Shown here one piece after another: positions 1 through 6,259 of a stretch of 8,817 nt of DNA. Position 1 is the first letter of the stretch. Every line of letters starts with the position of its first letter. This DNA is from DUEN01 sp024277095 (lineage in GTDB: Bacteria; Chloroflexota; Anaerolineae; DUEN01). The notes beneath the pieces were generated by a model. That model was not told where the DNA came from. It saw nothing but the letters and a program-made list of their open reading frames with translations, and searched no databases. The DNA is taken from positions 1 to 8,817 of the forward strand of contig JAJRVX010000487.1 in NCBI GenBank assembly GCA_024277095.1. Direction: 5' to 3'. Made by a program: the position numbers and the translations under genes.

Positions 1-3000
1 ACCCAGAAGACGTAGAACTGCTGGATGCTGTTGGGGGAGTCCAGGCCAAAGACAAGGCCGTAGACGCTGCCATCACCGGCGGAGGACTTGGCGGCTTTCA
101 CCTGGAAGACGCCATCCACCCGGGGTTGCGCCGGAGCTGCGGAGAGGCATACCTGTCCTAGCTGCAGGACGGCTACGCCATACATGCCGCTTACGTAGGC
201 ATACTGGCACACCCCTGCCGCCCCAGAGGCCCAGCCGCTTGCCGGATTGGCGAAGTTATCGTAGTAGACGCGCGGTGAAGGGGGCTGCGTCGGCGTAGGT
301 GTGGGGCCGACGGGCGTCGGGGTCGGCGTCGGCGTGGCCGTGGCCGTGGGGGTGGGGGTGCTAGTGGGAAGGAGCACGGCCGTGGCCGTAGGCGTAGGTG
401 TAGAGTAGCCGGTGGGGGTGGAGGTAGCTGTCGGCGTGGTCGTGGGTGTGCTGGTCGGGGTGGGGGTGAACAGCCCCATGTTCTTCCCCACCAGCGGGAG
501 GTGGAGGACGGTCGATGGCGTCGTGCCGGCCCGAGTCGGCGTAGGGGTGGGAGCGGATGTGTCCCCGGAAAGTTGCACGCGATACACGCTGCGCCCGTGG
601 GTCGCGGCCACGAGCACGTTCGCCTTCGCGTTCAGGACCAGATCCACCACCGCCACGGCGGGCAGGCCGTTGTTGAAGGGCTCCCAGGTGCGCCCGTCGT
701 TGCGCGTGCGGAAGACGCCGGTGTCCGTGCCGAGGTAGATCGTGCCGGGTGCGTCCGGATCCAGGGCGATGGAGAGGGCAGGTACATCAGGCAGGTTGCC
801 GCTGATATCCCGCCAGGTGGCACCTCCATCTGTAGTCTTGAAGATGTGCCCGGGTTGTCCGGGGGTGTGGACGTTAAAGCCATTGTATGCCACGTATGCC
901 ACGCGTGGGTTCCGAGGGTCCACGGCGATGGCGGAGACCCAACGATTGGGTAGGGGAGGCTTGGTCACGTTCGTCCAGCTTCCTCCCGTGTTGGTGGTCA
1001 CCTGCACGTTGCCGTCCGATGTGCCCACGTAGATGGTGCGGGGATCCGAGGGCGCCACAGCGATGGCGGAGATGCTGCCGGGCCGAGCTCCTCCTTTGGA
1101 GAGATCCCCGCTGATAGGAGTCCATGTGTCGCCACGATCGGTGGTTCGGTAGAGGCGATGCGTTCCAAAGTAGATCACGCCGGGTGTGGAGGGATCCAGA
1201 GCGAACGGCGCGTAGAAGAGCGCCCGATCCTGCTGACCGATCCCCTCCGTCTTGATGGGCCAGTCGTCTACGGGAGCGCTTCCGTTCTTCTCGTTGCGCT
1301 GGAAGGAGATGCCGAAGCGGGTGCCGTAGTAAACATTGGGATTGAAGGGATCGATGGCCACACGGCCTCCATCGCCCACATCCAGCGCGTCCCATACGAG
1401 TGCTCCTGTGGTCCTCGCCTTGTTGTTATCCTGCATGCCGCCGAAGACGATGTTGGGATTCGTGGGATGAACGCCGATGCCCGTAAACTGAAGGGTGGCC
1501 AGGCCGTTGTTTCGATTCACCCACGTGCGCCCACCGTCGGAAGATCTCCATACGCCGCCATCGGTGCCGACCCACACCACGTTGGGATTCCTGGGATCGA
1601 ATACGATGGCATGGACGTCGGGGTGGAGGGTGCGCTCCGGCGCGTCGTTGGGGGTCAGGTCTTGCCACGTGGCTCCGCCGTCCGTGGATCGGACGACGAC
1701 CTCCTTGATGCGCGTGGTCGGTTGCCAGATATAGTTGGCCGACCCTCCCAGATACACGATATTGGGATTGGTCGGGTGGATGGCTACCACGTTGTCGTAC
1801 CAGCATTGGCCTGTGCAGTAGTTCGGCGCGTTGCGCAGCCAGGTCCATGAATCACCGCCGTCCGTGGTCTTGAAGACGACGCCGCCCTGGTACTGGTTGG
1901 GCACCTCATACTGGTAACCCGCGTAAAGGACGTTGGGATTGGAGCGGCTGATGTCCAGGGCGATCATGCCGAAGTTGCGCCCCGGCAGGCCGTTGGTCAG
2001 CCGTACCCAGCTCACACCGCCGTCGGTACTGCGGAAGATGCCGATGTCCCAGAAGGCTGCGTAAAGGATGTTGGGATTGGTGGGGTGCATGACGAGGGTG
2101 GAAGCCCCGTAGCAATCCTGGCAGGCCAGGAGGGTTTTCCAGGTGCGCCCGCCGTCGGTGGAGCGATAGATGCCGCGCAAAGGGCGCTCCGGCCCTGCGA
2201 TGCCCGTAAAGGAGGTGGCCGCGTAAAGCAGATTGGGCTGGCGTGGATGGACGATCAGGGCCCGGATACCTAACCCGGTGAAGACGTCGGCGGCCAGGTG
2301 CTGCCAGGTACGTCCTCCGTCGGTGGATTTGAGGATTCCCATGCCGTAGTAGTTATCCAGGCCGGGCGTGGGTTCTCCGGTGCCCACGTAGATCGTGTCC
2401 GGGTTGGATGGGTCCAGCGTAATGGTGCCGACGGCCAGCGTGGGCTGGTCATCGGTGAGCGGGGTCCAGCTGTTGCCGCCGTCTGTGGTCTTCCACACGC
2501 CGCCCAGCGCCGTTCCCAGATAGACCACGTCGCTGTTTCGTGGGTCAATGGCGAGGGCGGTGACGCGGCCACTGACTTTCACCTTGTGGCCGCCCATCTG
2601 GGAGTCCCGCATGCTCGCCGGGCCGATATTCTCCCAACGCGGCAGGGCCGCGGCCTTTCGCAGCTCGCGCGACATCTCGATCGTCTGGCGAATGGCCTTG
2701 GGGTATGCCTCCTTGGGTAGGGCGTCCTGAGGATAGGCGCGTTGAGCCACGAAGAAGTGCAGACGCAGTCGTGGCTTCCCCGTCTCGTCCACACCGGGCG
2801 GGATGGGTGGCCCCCCCGGTGGGACGAGACGCCAGGCCGGGGGCTCGCCTGCGGGAGTGGGGCGGGCCCGACAGACGAGACAATTGGGCCCGTCGTCCGG
2901 GCGCCACGCGTCGGGGGCCGGGACATGCGCGAGCGAGTCGACCATGTAGGGCCCGATGGGATCAGGGAGAACCCCCTGATCCGAACGTGTAAAGACGGCC

Positions 3001-3062
3001 AGTACAGCCAGGAGCACGGCCAGTACGAGGTATATGGACAGGCGTCGGTCAGCGCCTTTCAT
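1..3062 (-). CDS. Exported BNR/Asp-box beta-propeller protein (WD40/YVTN/sortilin-like), 3' end beyond the window
   Basis: The frame runs without a stop from the ATG at 3062 to the left edge; 1,020 residues are visible and the C-terminus is missing. I checked the frame at all eleven Asp boxes. Residues 9-24 are hydrophobic (signal peptide or anchor; no clear cleavage site). Residues 25-150 form a Pro-rich pre-domain with a CxxC pair (C61, C64). Residues about 160-820 hold eleven Asp boxes of the form S/T-x-D-G-G-x-T/S-W, starting near 192, 246, 301, 345, 399, 459, 507, 640, 689, 743 and 786, alternating with DPxNPxxxYxG strands. Next come an LHLPLVGKN motif (853-861), a Thr-Pro-rich linker (866-930), and a module starting VYYDNFANPASGW (932 on) that resembles C-terminal lectin-like modules of exported Chloroflexota proteins. 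Such propellers usually bind glycans, proteins or surfaces; catalytic sialidase residues are not evident. The start is supported by GGAGGA six bases upstream. It is probably co-transcribed with the beta-helix gene. The function is unknown. Confidence 0.9.
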   Translation of the reverse strand, partial: MKGADRRLSIYLVLAVLLAVLAVFTRSDQGVLPDPIGPYMVDSLAHVPAPDAWRPDDGPNCLVCRARPTPAGEPPAWRLVPPGGPPIPPGVDETGKPRLRLHFFVAQRAYPQDALPKEAYPKAIRQTIEMSRELRKAAALPRWENIGPASMRDSQMGGHKVKVSGRVTALAIDPRNSDVVYLGTALGGVWKTTDGGNSWTPLTDDQPTLAVGTITLDPSNPDTIYVGTGEPTPGLDNYYGMGILKSTDGGRTWQHLAADVFTGLGIRALIVHPRQPNLLYAATSFTGIAGPERPLRGIYRSTDGGRTWKTLLACQDCYGASTLVMHPTNPNILYAAFWDIGIFRSTDGGVSWVRLTNGLPGRNFGMIALDISRSNPNVLYAGYQYEVPNQYQGGVVFKTTDGGDSWTWLRNAPNYCTGQCWYDNVVAIHPTNPNIVYLGGSANYIWQPTTRIKEVVVRSTDGGATWQDLTPNDAPERTLHPDVHAIVFDPRNPNVVWVGTDGGVWRSSDGGRTWVNRNNGLATLQFTGIGVHPTNPNIVFGGMQDNNKARTTGALVWDALDVGDGGRVAIDPFNPNVYYGTRFGISFQRNEKNGSAPVDDWPIKTEGIGQQDRALFYAPFALDPSTPGVIYFGTHRLYRTTDRGDTWTPISGDLSKGGARPGSISAIAVAPSDPRTIYVGTSDGNVQVTTNTGGSWTNVTKPPLPNRWVSAIAVDPRNPRVAYVAYNGFNVHTPGQPGHIFKTTDGGATWRDISGNLPDVPALSIALDPDAPGTIYLGTDTGVFRTRNDGRTWEPFNNGLPAVAVVDLVLNAKANVLVAATHGRSVYRVQLSGDTSAPTPTPTRAGTTPSTVLHLPLVGKNMGLFTPTPTSTPTTTPTATSTPTGYSTPTPTATAVLLPTSTPTPTATATPTPTPTPVGPTPTPTQPPSPRVYYDNFANPASGWASGAAGVCQYAYVSGMYGVAVLQLGQVCLSAAPAQPRVDGVFQVKAAKSSAGDGSVYGLVFGLDSPNSIQQFYVFW
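273..467 (-). repeat. Low-complexity Thr-Pro-rich linker-coding repeat
   Basis: This tract encodes about 65 residues of mostly alternating Thr and Pro, with some Ala, Ser, Val and Gly, read on the minus strand within the propeller gene. On the plus strand it appears as runs of GTGGGGGTG and GTCGGCGTC units. It links the propeller region to the C-terminal module. Linkers of this kind are extended, often glycosylated spacers in exported proteins. The tract is prone to slippage, so its length may vary between strains or assemblies. Confidence 0.85.
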
Positions 3063-3068
3063 CTCGCA

Positions 3069-3074
3069 TCCTCC
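3069..3074 (-). promoter_or_regulatory. Ribosome binding site of the beta-propeller gene
   Basis: GGAGGA on the minus strand lies six bases before the ATG at 3062. It fixes this start, which also gives a basic-then-hydrophobic export signal. The 73-base gap to the upstream stop shows no strong promoter or terminator. Confidence 0.75.
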
Positions 3075-3135
3075 GAATCCACGACGGCCTTTTCTCGGTC
3101 TATCCACATGGTTTCCATCAGGTCGTGTCCGGCGA

Positions 3136-4605
3136 TTATCCTCTCGTCAACACCGTTGGCAGGAAGTAGCGATGGATCTTCGTCTGCTGGCCCGCTGGAT
3201 CGTACTCGTAGGCGCCGATGTCGCAGACGGCAGATCCGTTGCCGTCCCCATCCAGGGGGCGGGTCACGCCGCGCTGGTCGGCTGTGGGACAGGTGGCGTT
3301 CGAGCCGGCGTCCACAGCGGGGCTATCGCTCTGGAGGGCATGGGTAGGGGTGTCCCCGCCGTTGTCCGCCAGCGGGAGCAAGCGCGGGGTTTTACCGATG
3401 ATATTTCCGGTCGAGGTGCCGCTGATGGTGCACTGGTCGGTCACCGTTTGGATCAGGTTGTGGCCCAGAGATGTGAGCTTGCCCCAGCAATCCCGGTCTC
3501 CGTTGGGGTCCCGGTTTCCAGCGATGAGCGTATTGATCAGCCGTACCGCTGGCGGGGTGCCTCCAGAGGTGTCGGGCCCGTTGTAGATCCCGCCGCCGCG
3601 GCCGGATCCATCTCCGTCGAGATCCGCCGTGTTGTTCGCGATCGTCACGTTCGCTAAGGATACAGTGCCCTGGACGCCGATCGCGTTGCTGTTATAGATC
3701 CCACCGCCATCCCTGTTTGTGCGGTTTCCGCTGATGGTGCTGTTGACCAGCGTGAGCGTCCCGCCGCTGTTCCGAATCCCGCCGCCTCCTTCCTCGTAAG
3801 TTACGGCCTGTGCGAAGTTCCCGCTGAACGTGCTGGCCGCGATGGTGGTGGTCGAATAGACGTTGTTGAGGAGCCCCCCGCCCTCGCGCAAGGCCGAGTT
3901 CCCCTGGAAGAGGCTGTTTCGTACGGTGACCACGTTGCCGTTGTTTGCCAGTCCGCCCCCATTGAGCCTGGCGTAATTGTTCAGGAGCTGGACATTTTCC
4001 AGTGTGGCGGAGGCGTTGTCGGTGACCTGAATGCCGCCACCGTTGCCGTCGCTCCGGTTGTCGGTCAGCAGGACGTTCTTTACGAGGAGCTGCGCCTGAC
4101 CGGAGACTTGTATGCCGCCTCCGTGGGGTGGGTCGACAGCATAGCCGTTGCGGATCGTCATGCCAGAGATCGTGACGAGGAAGGCTCCGGTGGATCTCCC
4201 CACGATATCGAAGACGCGATCGATCTTGTCTCCGTCGATGATGGTTTTCCCGACCCCTGCGCCATTGATGACCAGGCCGGCTGTGATGTCCAGGTCGCCC
4301 GTCGCGGCGGCATCCTCGTTGGCCCCGGCGATGGTCAGTTTGTAAGTGCCCGCCGGCAGAGTGATGATGTCGGTGCCACTTCCCGCGGGGCAGGCGTCGA
4401 CGGCTGTGTCCGTATTGGCGGCCCGGATGGCCTCTCGTAAGGAGCAATCCCCATCGCTGTTCAGTTCGTCATCGGTGGTGTTCACGGTGATCGTGGTCGC
4501 AGCCTGTGCGATGGGGGAGGGCAGTATGGGCCAGGACCAGACGAGCGAGAACAGGATGAAGAGGGTTAGGAGCATCCTCGGGCGGCTATCTTCCCTGAGC
4601 TGCAT
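3136..4605 (-). CDS. Exported CSLREA-domain, right-handed beta-helix protein with choice-of-anchor Q-type C-terminus
   Basis: The protein has 489 residues. Residues 1-35 form a signal peptide: charged start, hydrophobic core (11-25), and AQA before the likely cleavage site after A35. The mature protein opens with the CSLREA domain (ITVNTTDDELNSDGDCSLREAI, with C54-A59 the name-giving motif). Residues about 75-400 are beta-helix coils with recurring GGGI-x-N-x-G turns and N-S-x-(I/F)-x-G-N strands, as in parallel beta-helix (pectate-lyase-like) adhesins. Near the C-terminus, ADNGGDTPTHAL, SPAVDAGS and CDIGAYEY match the choice-of-anchor Q region that closes many CSLREA proteins. The last residues, HRYFLPTVLTRG, resemble the LPLV motif in the neighbouring propeller protein. 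No catalytic residues are recognised, so a structural, adhesive or matrix role at the cell surface is more likely than an enzyme. The start is fixed by AAAGGAGG seven bases upstream. Confidence 0.93.
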   Translation of the reverse strand: MQLREDSRPRMLLTLFILFSLVWSWPILPSPIAQAATTITVNTTDDELNSDGDCSLREAIRAANTDTAVDACPAGSGTDIITLPAGTYKLTIAGANEDAAATGDLDITAGLVINGAGVGKTIIDGDKIDRVFDIVGRSTGAFLVTISGMTIRNGYAVDPPHGGGIQVSGQAQLLVKNVLLTDNRSDGNGGGIQVTDNASATLENVQLLNNYARLNGGGLANNGNVVTVRNSLFQGNSALREGGGLLNNVYSTTTIAASTFSGNFAQAVTYEEGGGGIRNSGGTLTLVNSTISGNRTNRDGGGIYNSNAIGVQGTVSLANVTIANNTADLDGDGSGRGGGIYNGPDTSGGTPPAVRLINTLIAGNRDPNGDRDCWGKLTSLGHNLIQTVTDQCTISGTSTGNIIGKTPRLLPLADNGGDTPTHALQSDSPAVDAGSNATCPTADQRGVTRPLDGDGNGSAVCDIGAYEYDPAGQQTKIHRYFLPTVLTRG

Positions 4606-4612
4606 ACAGGCG

Positions 4613-4620
4613 CCTCCTTT
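4613..4620 (-). promoter_or_regulatory. Ribosome binding site of the CSLREA/beta-helix gene
   Basis: AAAGGAGG on the minus strand, seven bases before the ATG at 4605, is a near-perfect anti-16S match. It selects the start giving MQLRED rather than the internal ATG at residue 11 (MLLTLF). Confidence 0.85.
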
Positions 4621-4649
4621 TCGTATAGTGTAGATGCCTTGTTCTGGCG

Positions 4650-4862
4650 CTAGGGCCCCTCGGCGTTCTTGGTGGGGGGATCGAGGGGCGAGGATGTCTG
4701 CTCGCGCAGATAGGCGATCAGCGCCTCCACGGAAGGGAATCCCTGGCGTTTCCCGGTCCGGGTATCTTCCAGGGAGGCTCGCCAGATGGGGGAGTCGTCA
4801 CCTGACTCGGCCCATAGGCGTAAAAGGAAGGAATAGTATGGATATCGATCCAACGGGCTCAT
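4650..4862 (-). CDS. Small protein of unknown function (70 residues)
   Basis: From the ATG at 4862 the product begins MSPLDRYPYYSFLLRLWAES and contains the core WRASLEDTRTGKRQGFPSVE followed by ALIAYLREQ. This pattern (aromatic beta strand, W-R-x-S-L-E-D, R-T-G, G-F, then a helix x-A-L-x-x-Y-L) looks like a family of short hypothetical proteins I have seen in Chloroflexota and other GC-rich bacteria. No function is established to my knowledge. There is no signal peptide or membrane segment, so it is probably cytosolic. GGGAGG six bases before this ATG favours it. An in-frame GTG at 4892, also preceded by GGAGG, would add ten residues (MCRPCVGRFP). The gene ends 44 bases before the beta-helix gene on the same strand, so it may lead that operon. 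The conserved-looking core and clean RBS make it a real gene rather than a chance frame. Confidence 0.72.
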   Translation of the reverse strand: MSPLDRYPYYSFLLRLWAESGDDSPIWRASLEDTRTGKRQGFPSVEALIAYLREQTSSPLDPPTKNAEGP

Positions 4863-4868
4863 GGGGAA

Positions 4869-4874
4869 CCTCCC
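4869..4874 (-). promoter_or_regulatory. Ribosome binding site of the small protein gene
   Basis: GGGAGG on the minus strand lies six bases before the ATG at 4862. A second GGAGG lies only four bases before the alternative GTG at 4892. The spacing favours the shorter product. Confidence 0.55.
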
Positions 4875-4918
4875 GACGCATGGGCGGCACACTGGACCTC
4901 CATAGGGGGCGTGACGGC

Positions 4919-4933
4919 ATCTTGTCCCAAGAT
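4919..4933. promoter_or_regulatory. Perfect 15-base dyad, candidate operator
   Basis: ATCTTG-TCC-CAAGAT is a perfect 6+6 inverted repeat around three bases. It sits between the divergent starts, 57 bases upstream of the small protein's ATG at 4862 on the minus strand, where a dimeric regulator or the 5' leader of the leftward transcript could use it. No T-tract follows on either strand, so it is not a terminator. Confidence 0.4.
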
Positions 4934-4948
4934 ACAGTTTCCAGGTAA

Positions 4949-4995
4949 TGACACAGTGACTTCAATAGCACAATGGTGTCAGGAAAGTGTCAGGA
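4949..4995. promoter_or_regulatory. Cluster of TGACAC/GTGTCA half-sites with an 11-base direct repeat
   Basis: TGACAC occurs at 4949-4954. Its reverse complement GTGTCA occurs at 4976-4981 and 4987-4992. The last two lie inside exact copies of GTGTCAGGA spaced 11 bases apart. Direct repeats with 11-base periodicity are the known layout of SARP-regulator operators, and the adjacent rightward gene is a SARP-type regulator. The cluster lies about 50 bases upstream of the regulator's apparent -10, further than usual for a SARP box. It might instead serve the leftward unit, or be the end of a lost insertion element. Confidence 0.4.
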
Positions 4996-5042
4996 GAGGG
5001 CTCGTAATCGGTTGCAGGGAGGGGTTTTTGATGAATGGAATA

Positions 5043-5051
5043 TGGTAAAAT
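5043..5051 (+). promoter_or_regulatory. Extended -10 promoter element for the SARP/STAND regulator
   Basis: TGGTAAAAT fits the extended -10 form TGnTATAAT with one mismatch in the hexamer. It lies in a locally AT-rich stretch (5025-5060) of a GC-rich region, 35 bases before the ATG. No good -35 hexamer is seen at 16-18 bases, which is tolerable for an extended -10 or an activator-dependent promoter. Confidence 0.4.
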
Positions 5052-5075
5052 AGGCCTAAATGGGAGAGGGGCTTT

Positions 5076-5083
5076 AGGGGAGG
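5076..5083 (+). promoter_or_regulatory. Ribosome binding site of the SARP/STAND regulator
   Basis: AGGGGAGG precedes the ATG at 5087, with the purine run continuing to the start codon. The product then begins MGLEIFLLGTFQVLRDG, the standard first strand of SARP-type winged helices, which supports this start. Confidence 0.65.
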
Positions 5084-5086
5084 GAG

Positions 5087-6259
5087 ATGGGATTGGAGAT
5101 TTTCCTGCTTGGGACGTTTCAGGTTCTGCGGGATGGCGAATCGCTCCGGGGTTTTGAGTCCCAGCGCGTTCGAGCCCTGTTGGCTTATCTGGTACTGGAG
5201 GCAGACCGACCGCATTCGCGCGAGGCGCTGGCGGCCCTGCTCTGGCCCGATGCCTCCGATTGGCGAGCTCGTCGCAACCTGAGTCAGGCGCTATCCAATC
5301 TCCGAAAGGTCTTGGGGGACTCCGACAGGGAAGAGGGGTATCTCCGAATCACGCCACACAGCGTGCAATTTAACTTGCAGAGCCGTTATGTCCTGGATGT
5401 CACCCGTCTGGAGGCGCTGCTGGATGCCTGCGAGCGACATTCCCACCGGCGCATCGAGGCATGTCGGGCTTGTCGGGATCGGCTGGAGCGGATTGTAGAC
5501 CTGTATAAAGGGCCCCTCTTGCAGGGCGTCCGTGTGCGGGACGCGTTGCCGTTTGAGGAGTGGTTGGTGACGCGGCGTGAGCGCCTGGAGATAAGGGCCC
5601 AAACGGCCTTCATGAAGCTGCTTCAGATCTATGAGCGGCAGGGGGATTACGCGGCTGCCGAGGAGGTGGCGCGTAAATTGTTGGATCTGGCGCCTTGGCT
5701 GGAGGAGGCGCATGTGCGTCTCATACGCCTGTTGGCTGTGCAAGGACACCGCAGCCAGGCGTTGAGGCAGTATCGTACCTGTTGCAGGGTCCTGGCGCGT
5801 GAACTGGAGACCGAGCCCACCGCGGAGACGCAGGAGCTTGTGCGTCGGATCCGGGCGGGAGAGACCGATCCCTCCTCGTTAGGCCTCCCTGTGACCGTGT
5901 GCCGACTCCCCACCCCTTTCACGCCCTTTGTGGGGCGTGAGGCGGAGGTTCAGGCCATCGCCGATCGGTTTCAACGCCGGGGAGACAGGCTGGTCACCAT
6001 CGTGGGCCCTGGGGGGTGTGGGAAAACGTACCTGGCTGTGCATGCCGCCCGGCGCCTTCTCTGCGCCTTTCGCGATGGGGTCTACTTCGTCTCCTTGGCC
6101 CCTTTGAACTCGGCGGGGGCGCTTCCTTCTGCGATCGCAGATGTGCTGGGCATCCCGTTCTTCGGAGAGCGGTCGCCGGAGCAGCAAGTGCTCGCTTATC
6201 TGCGTGAGCGGGATCTGTTCTTGTCCTGGATAATTTCGAGCATCTGTTGCCGAGCGTAG
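5087..6259 (+). CDS. SARP-family transcriptional regulator, N-terminal part (winged helix, BTAD, start of STAND ATPase); cut by frameshift
   Basis: As it stands the frame gives 390 residues. Residues 1-90 are an OmpR-like winged-helix DNA-binding domain (LLGTFQVLRDG, RVRALLAYLVLE, SREALAALLWPD, NLSQALSNLRKVLGD). Residues about 95-245 are the bacterial transcriptional activation domain (BTAD) with its TPR-like helices (YKGPLLQG, FEEWLVTRRERLE, GDYAAAEEVARKLLDLAPW, EEAHVRLIRLLAVQG, ELETEPTAET). From about 270 an NB-ARC-like STAND ATPase begins: PTPFTPFVGREAEV, then Walker A GPGGCGKT at 307-314. At about 6221-6223 one base is missing, so the expected Walker B (LFLVLDNFEHLL) is read out of frame as LFLSWIISSICCRA and stops at 6257-6259. 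Such proteins sense a signal through the STAND and repeat part and activate transcription by the winged helix. The truncated product would keep DNA binding and BTAD but lose ATP hydrolysis and sensing. It is divergent from the exported-protein operon, a likely target. Confidence 0.88.
   Translation: MGLEIFLLGTFQVLRDGESLRGFESQRVRALLAYLVLEADRPHSREALAALLWPDASDWRARRNLSQALSNLRKVLGDSDREEGYLRITPHSVQFNLQSRYVLDVTRLEALLDACERHSHRRIEACRACRDRLERIVDLYKGPLLQGVRVRDALPFEEWLVTRRERLEIRAQTAFMKLLQIYERQGDYAAAEEVARKLLDLAPWLEEAHVRLIRLLAVQGHRSQALRQYRTCCRVLARELETEPTAETQELVRRIRAGETDPSSLGLPVTVCRLPTPFTPFVGREAEVQAIADRFQRRGDRLVTIVGPGGCGKTYLAVHAARRLLCAFRDGVYFVSLAPLNSAGALPSAIADVLGIPFFGERSPEQQVLAYLRERDLFLSWIISSICCRA
6215..6230 (+). 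other. Single-base frameshift in the Walker B motif of the regulator
   Basis: The upstream frame reads GAT CTG TTC TTG TCC TGG. Starting at GTC (6223), the next frame reads GTC CTG GAT AAT TTC GAG CAT CTG, that is V-L-D-N-F-E-H-L, the canonical STAND Walker B. One missing base (for example a second G after TTG) would restore L-F-L-V-L-D-N-F. The junction lacks an X-XXY-YYZ slippery heptamer, so programmed frameshifting is unlikely. An in-frame TGA at 6205 rules out a long upstream extension of the second frame. Confidence 0.85.

Noticed and set aside
273..467. Possible CRISPR or tandem-repeat array in the GTGGGGGTG-rich stretch
   Set aside because: The units are short, irregular and in frame with a Thr-Pro-rich linker; there are no spacers.
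1158..1850. A 230-codon open frame on the plus strand
   Set aside because: It lies wholly antisense to the propeller gene, whose frame shows regular Asp boxes throughout. The antisense product has no domain-like pattern and no ribosome binding site; it is a by-product of GC-rich repeats.
874..2115. A chain of minus-strand frames (874-1395, 1426-1848, 1906-2115) in a different register from the propeller gene
   Set aside because: Their products are Arg/His/Ser-rich shadows with no family pattern. The true register continues without a stop through the same region and carries all eleven Asp boxes.
3063..3135. Hairpin between the beta-helix and propeller genes (CACGAC ... GTCGTG)
   Set aside because: Only six pairs with a loop of more than 30 bases and no T-tract; not a credible terminator.
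2742..3347. A 201-codon open frame on the plus strand spanning the end of one minus-strand gene and the start of another
   Set aside because: It crosses the start of the propeller gene and the end of the beta-helix gene, and its product is Arg/Gly/Ser-rich and unstructured. The minus-strand genes fully explain this DNA.
6212..6226. Programmed -1 frameshifting to make the full-length regulator
   Set aside because: The codons around the junction (CTG TTC TTG TCC) do not form an X-XXY-YYZ heptamer, and slipping back one base would give poor re-pairing. I saw no obvious downstream stimulatory hairpin.
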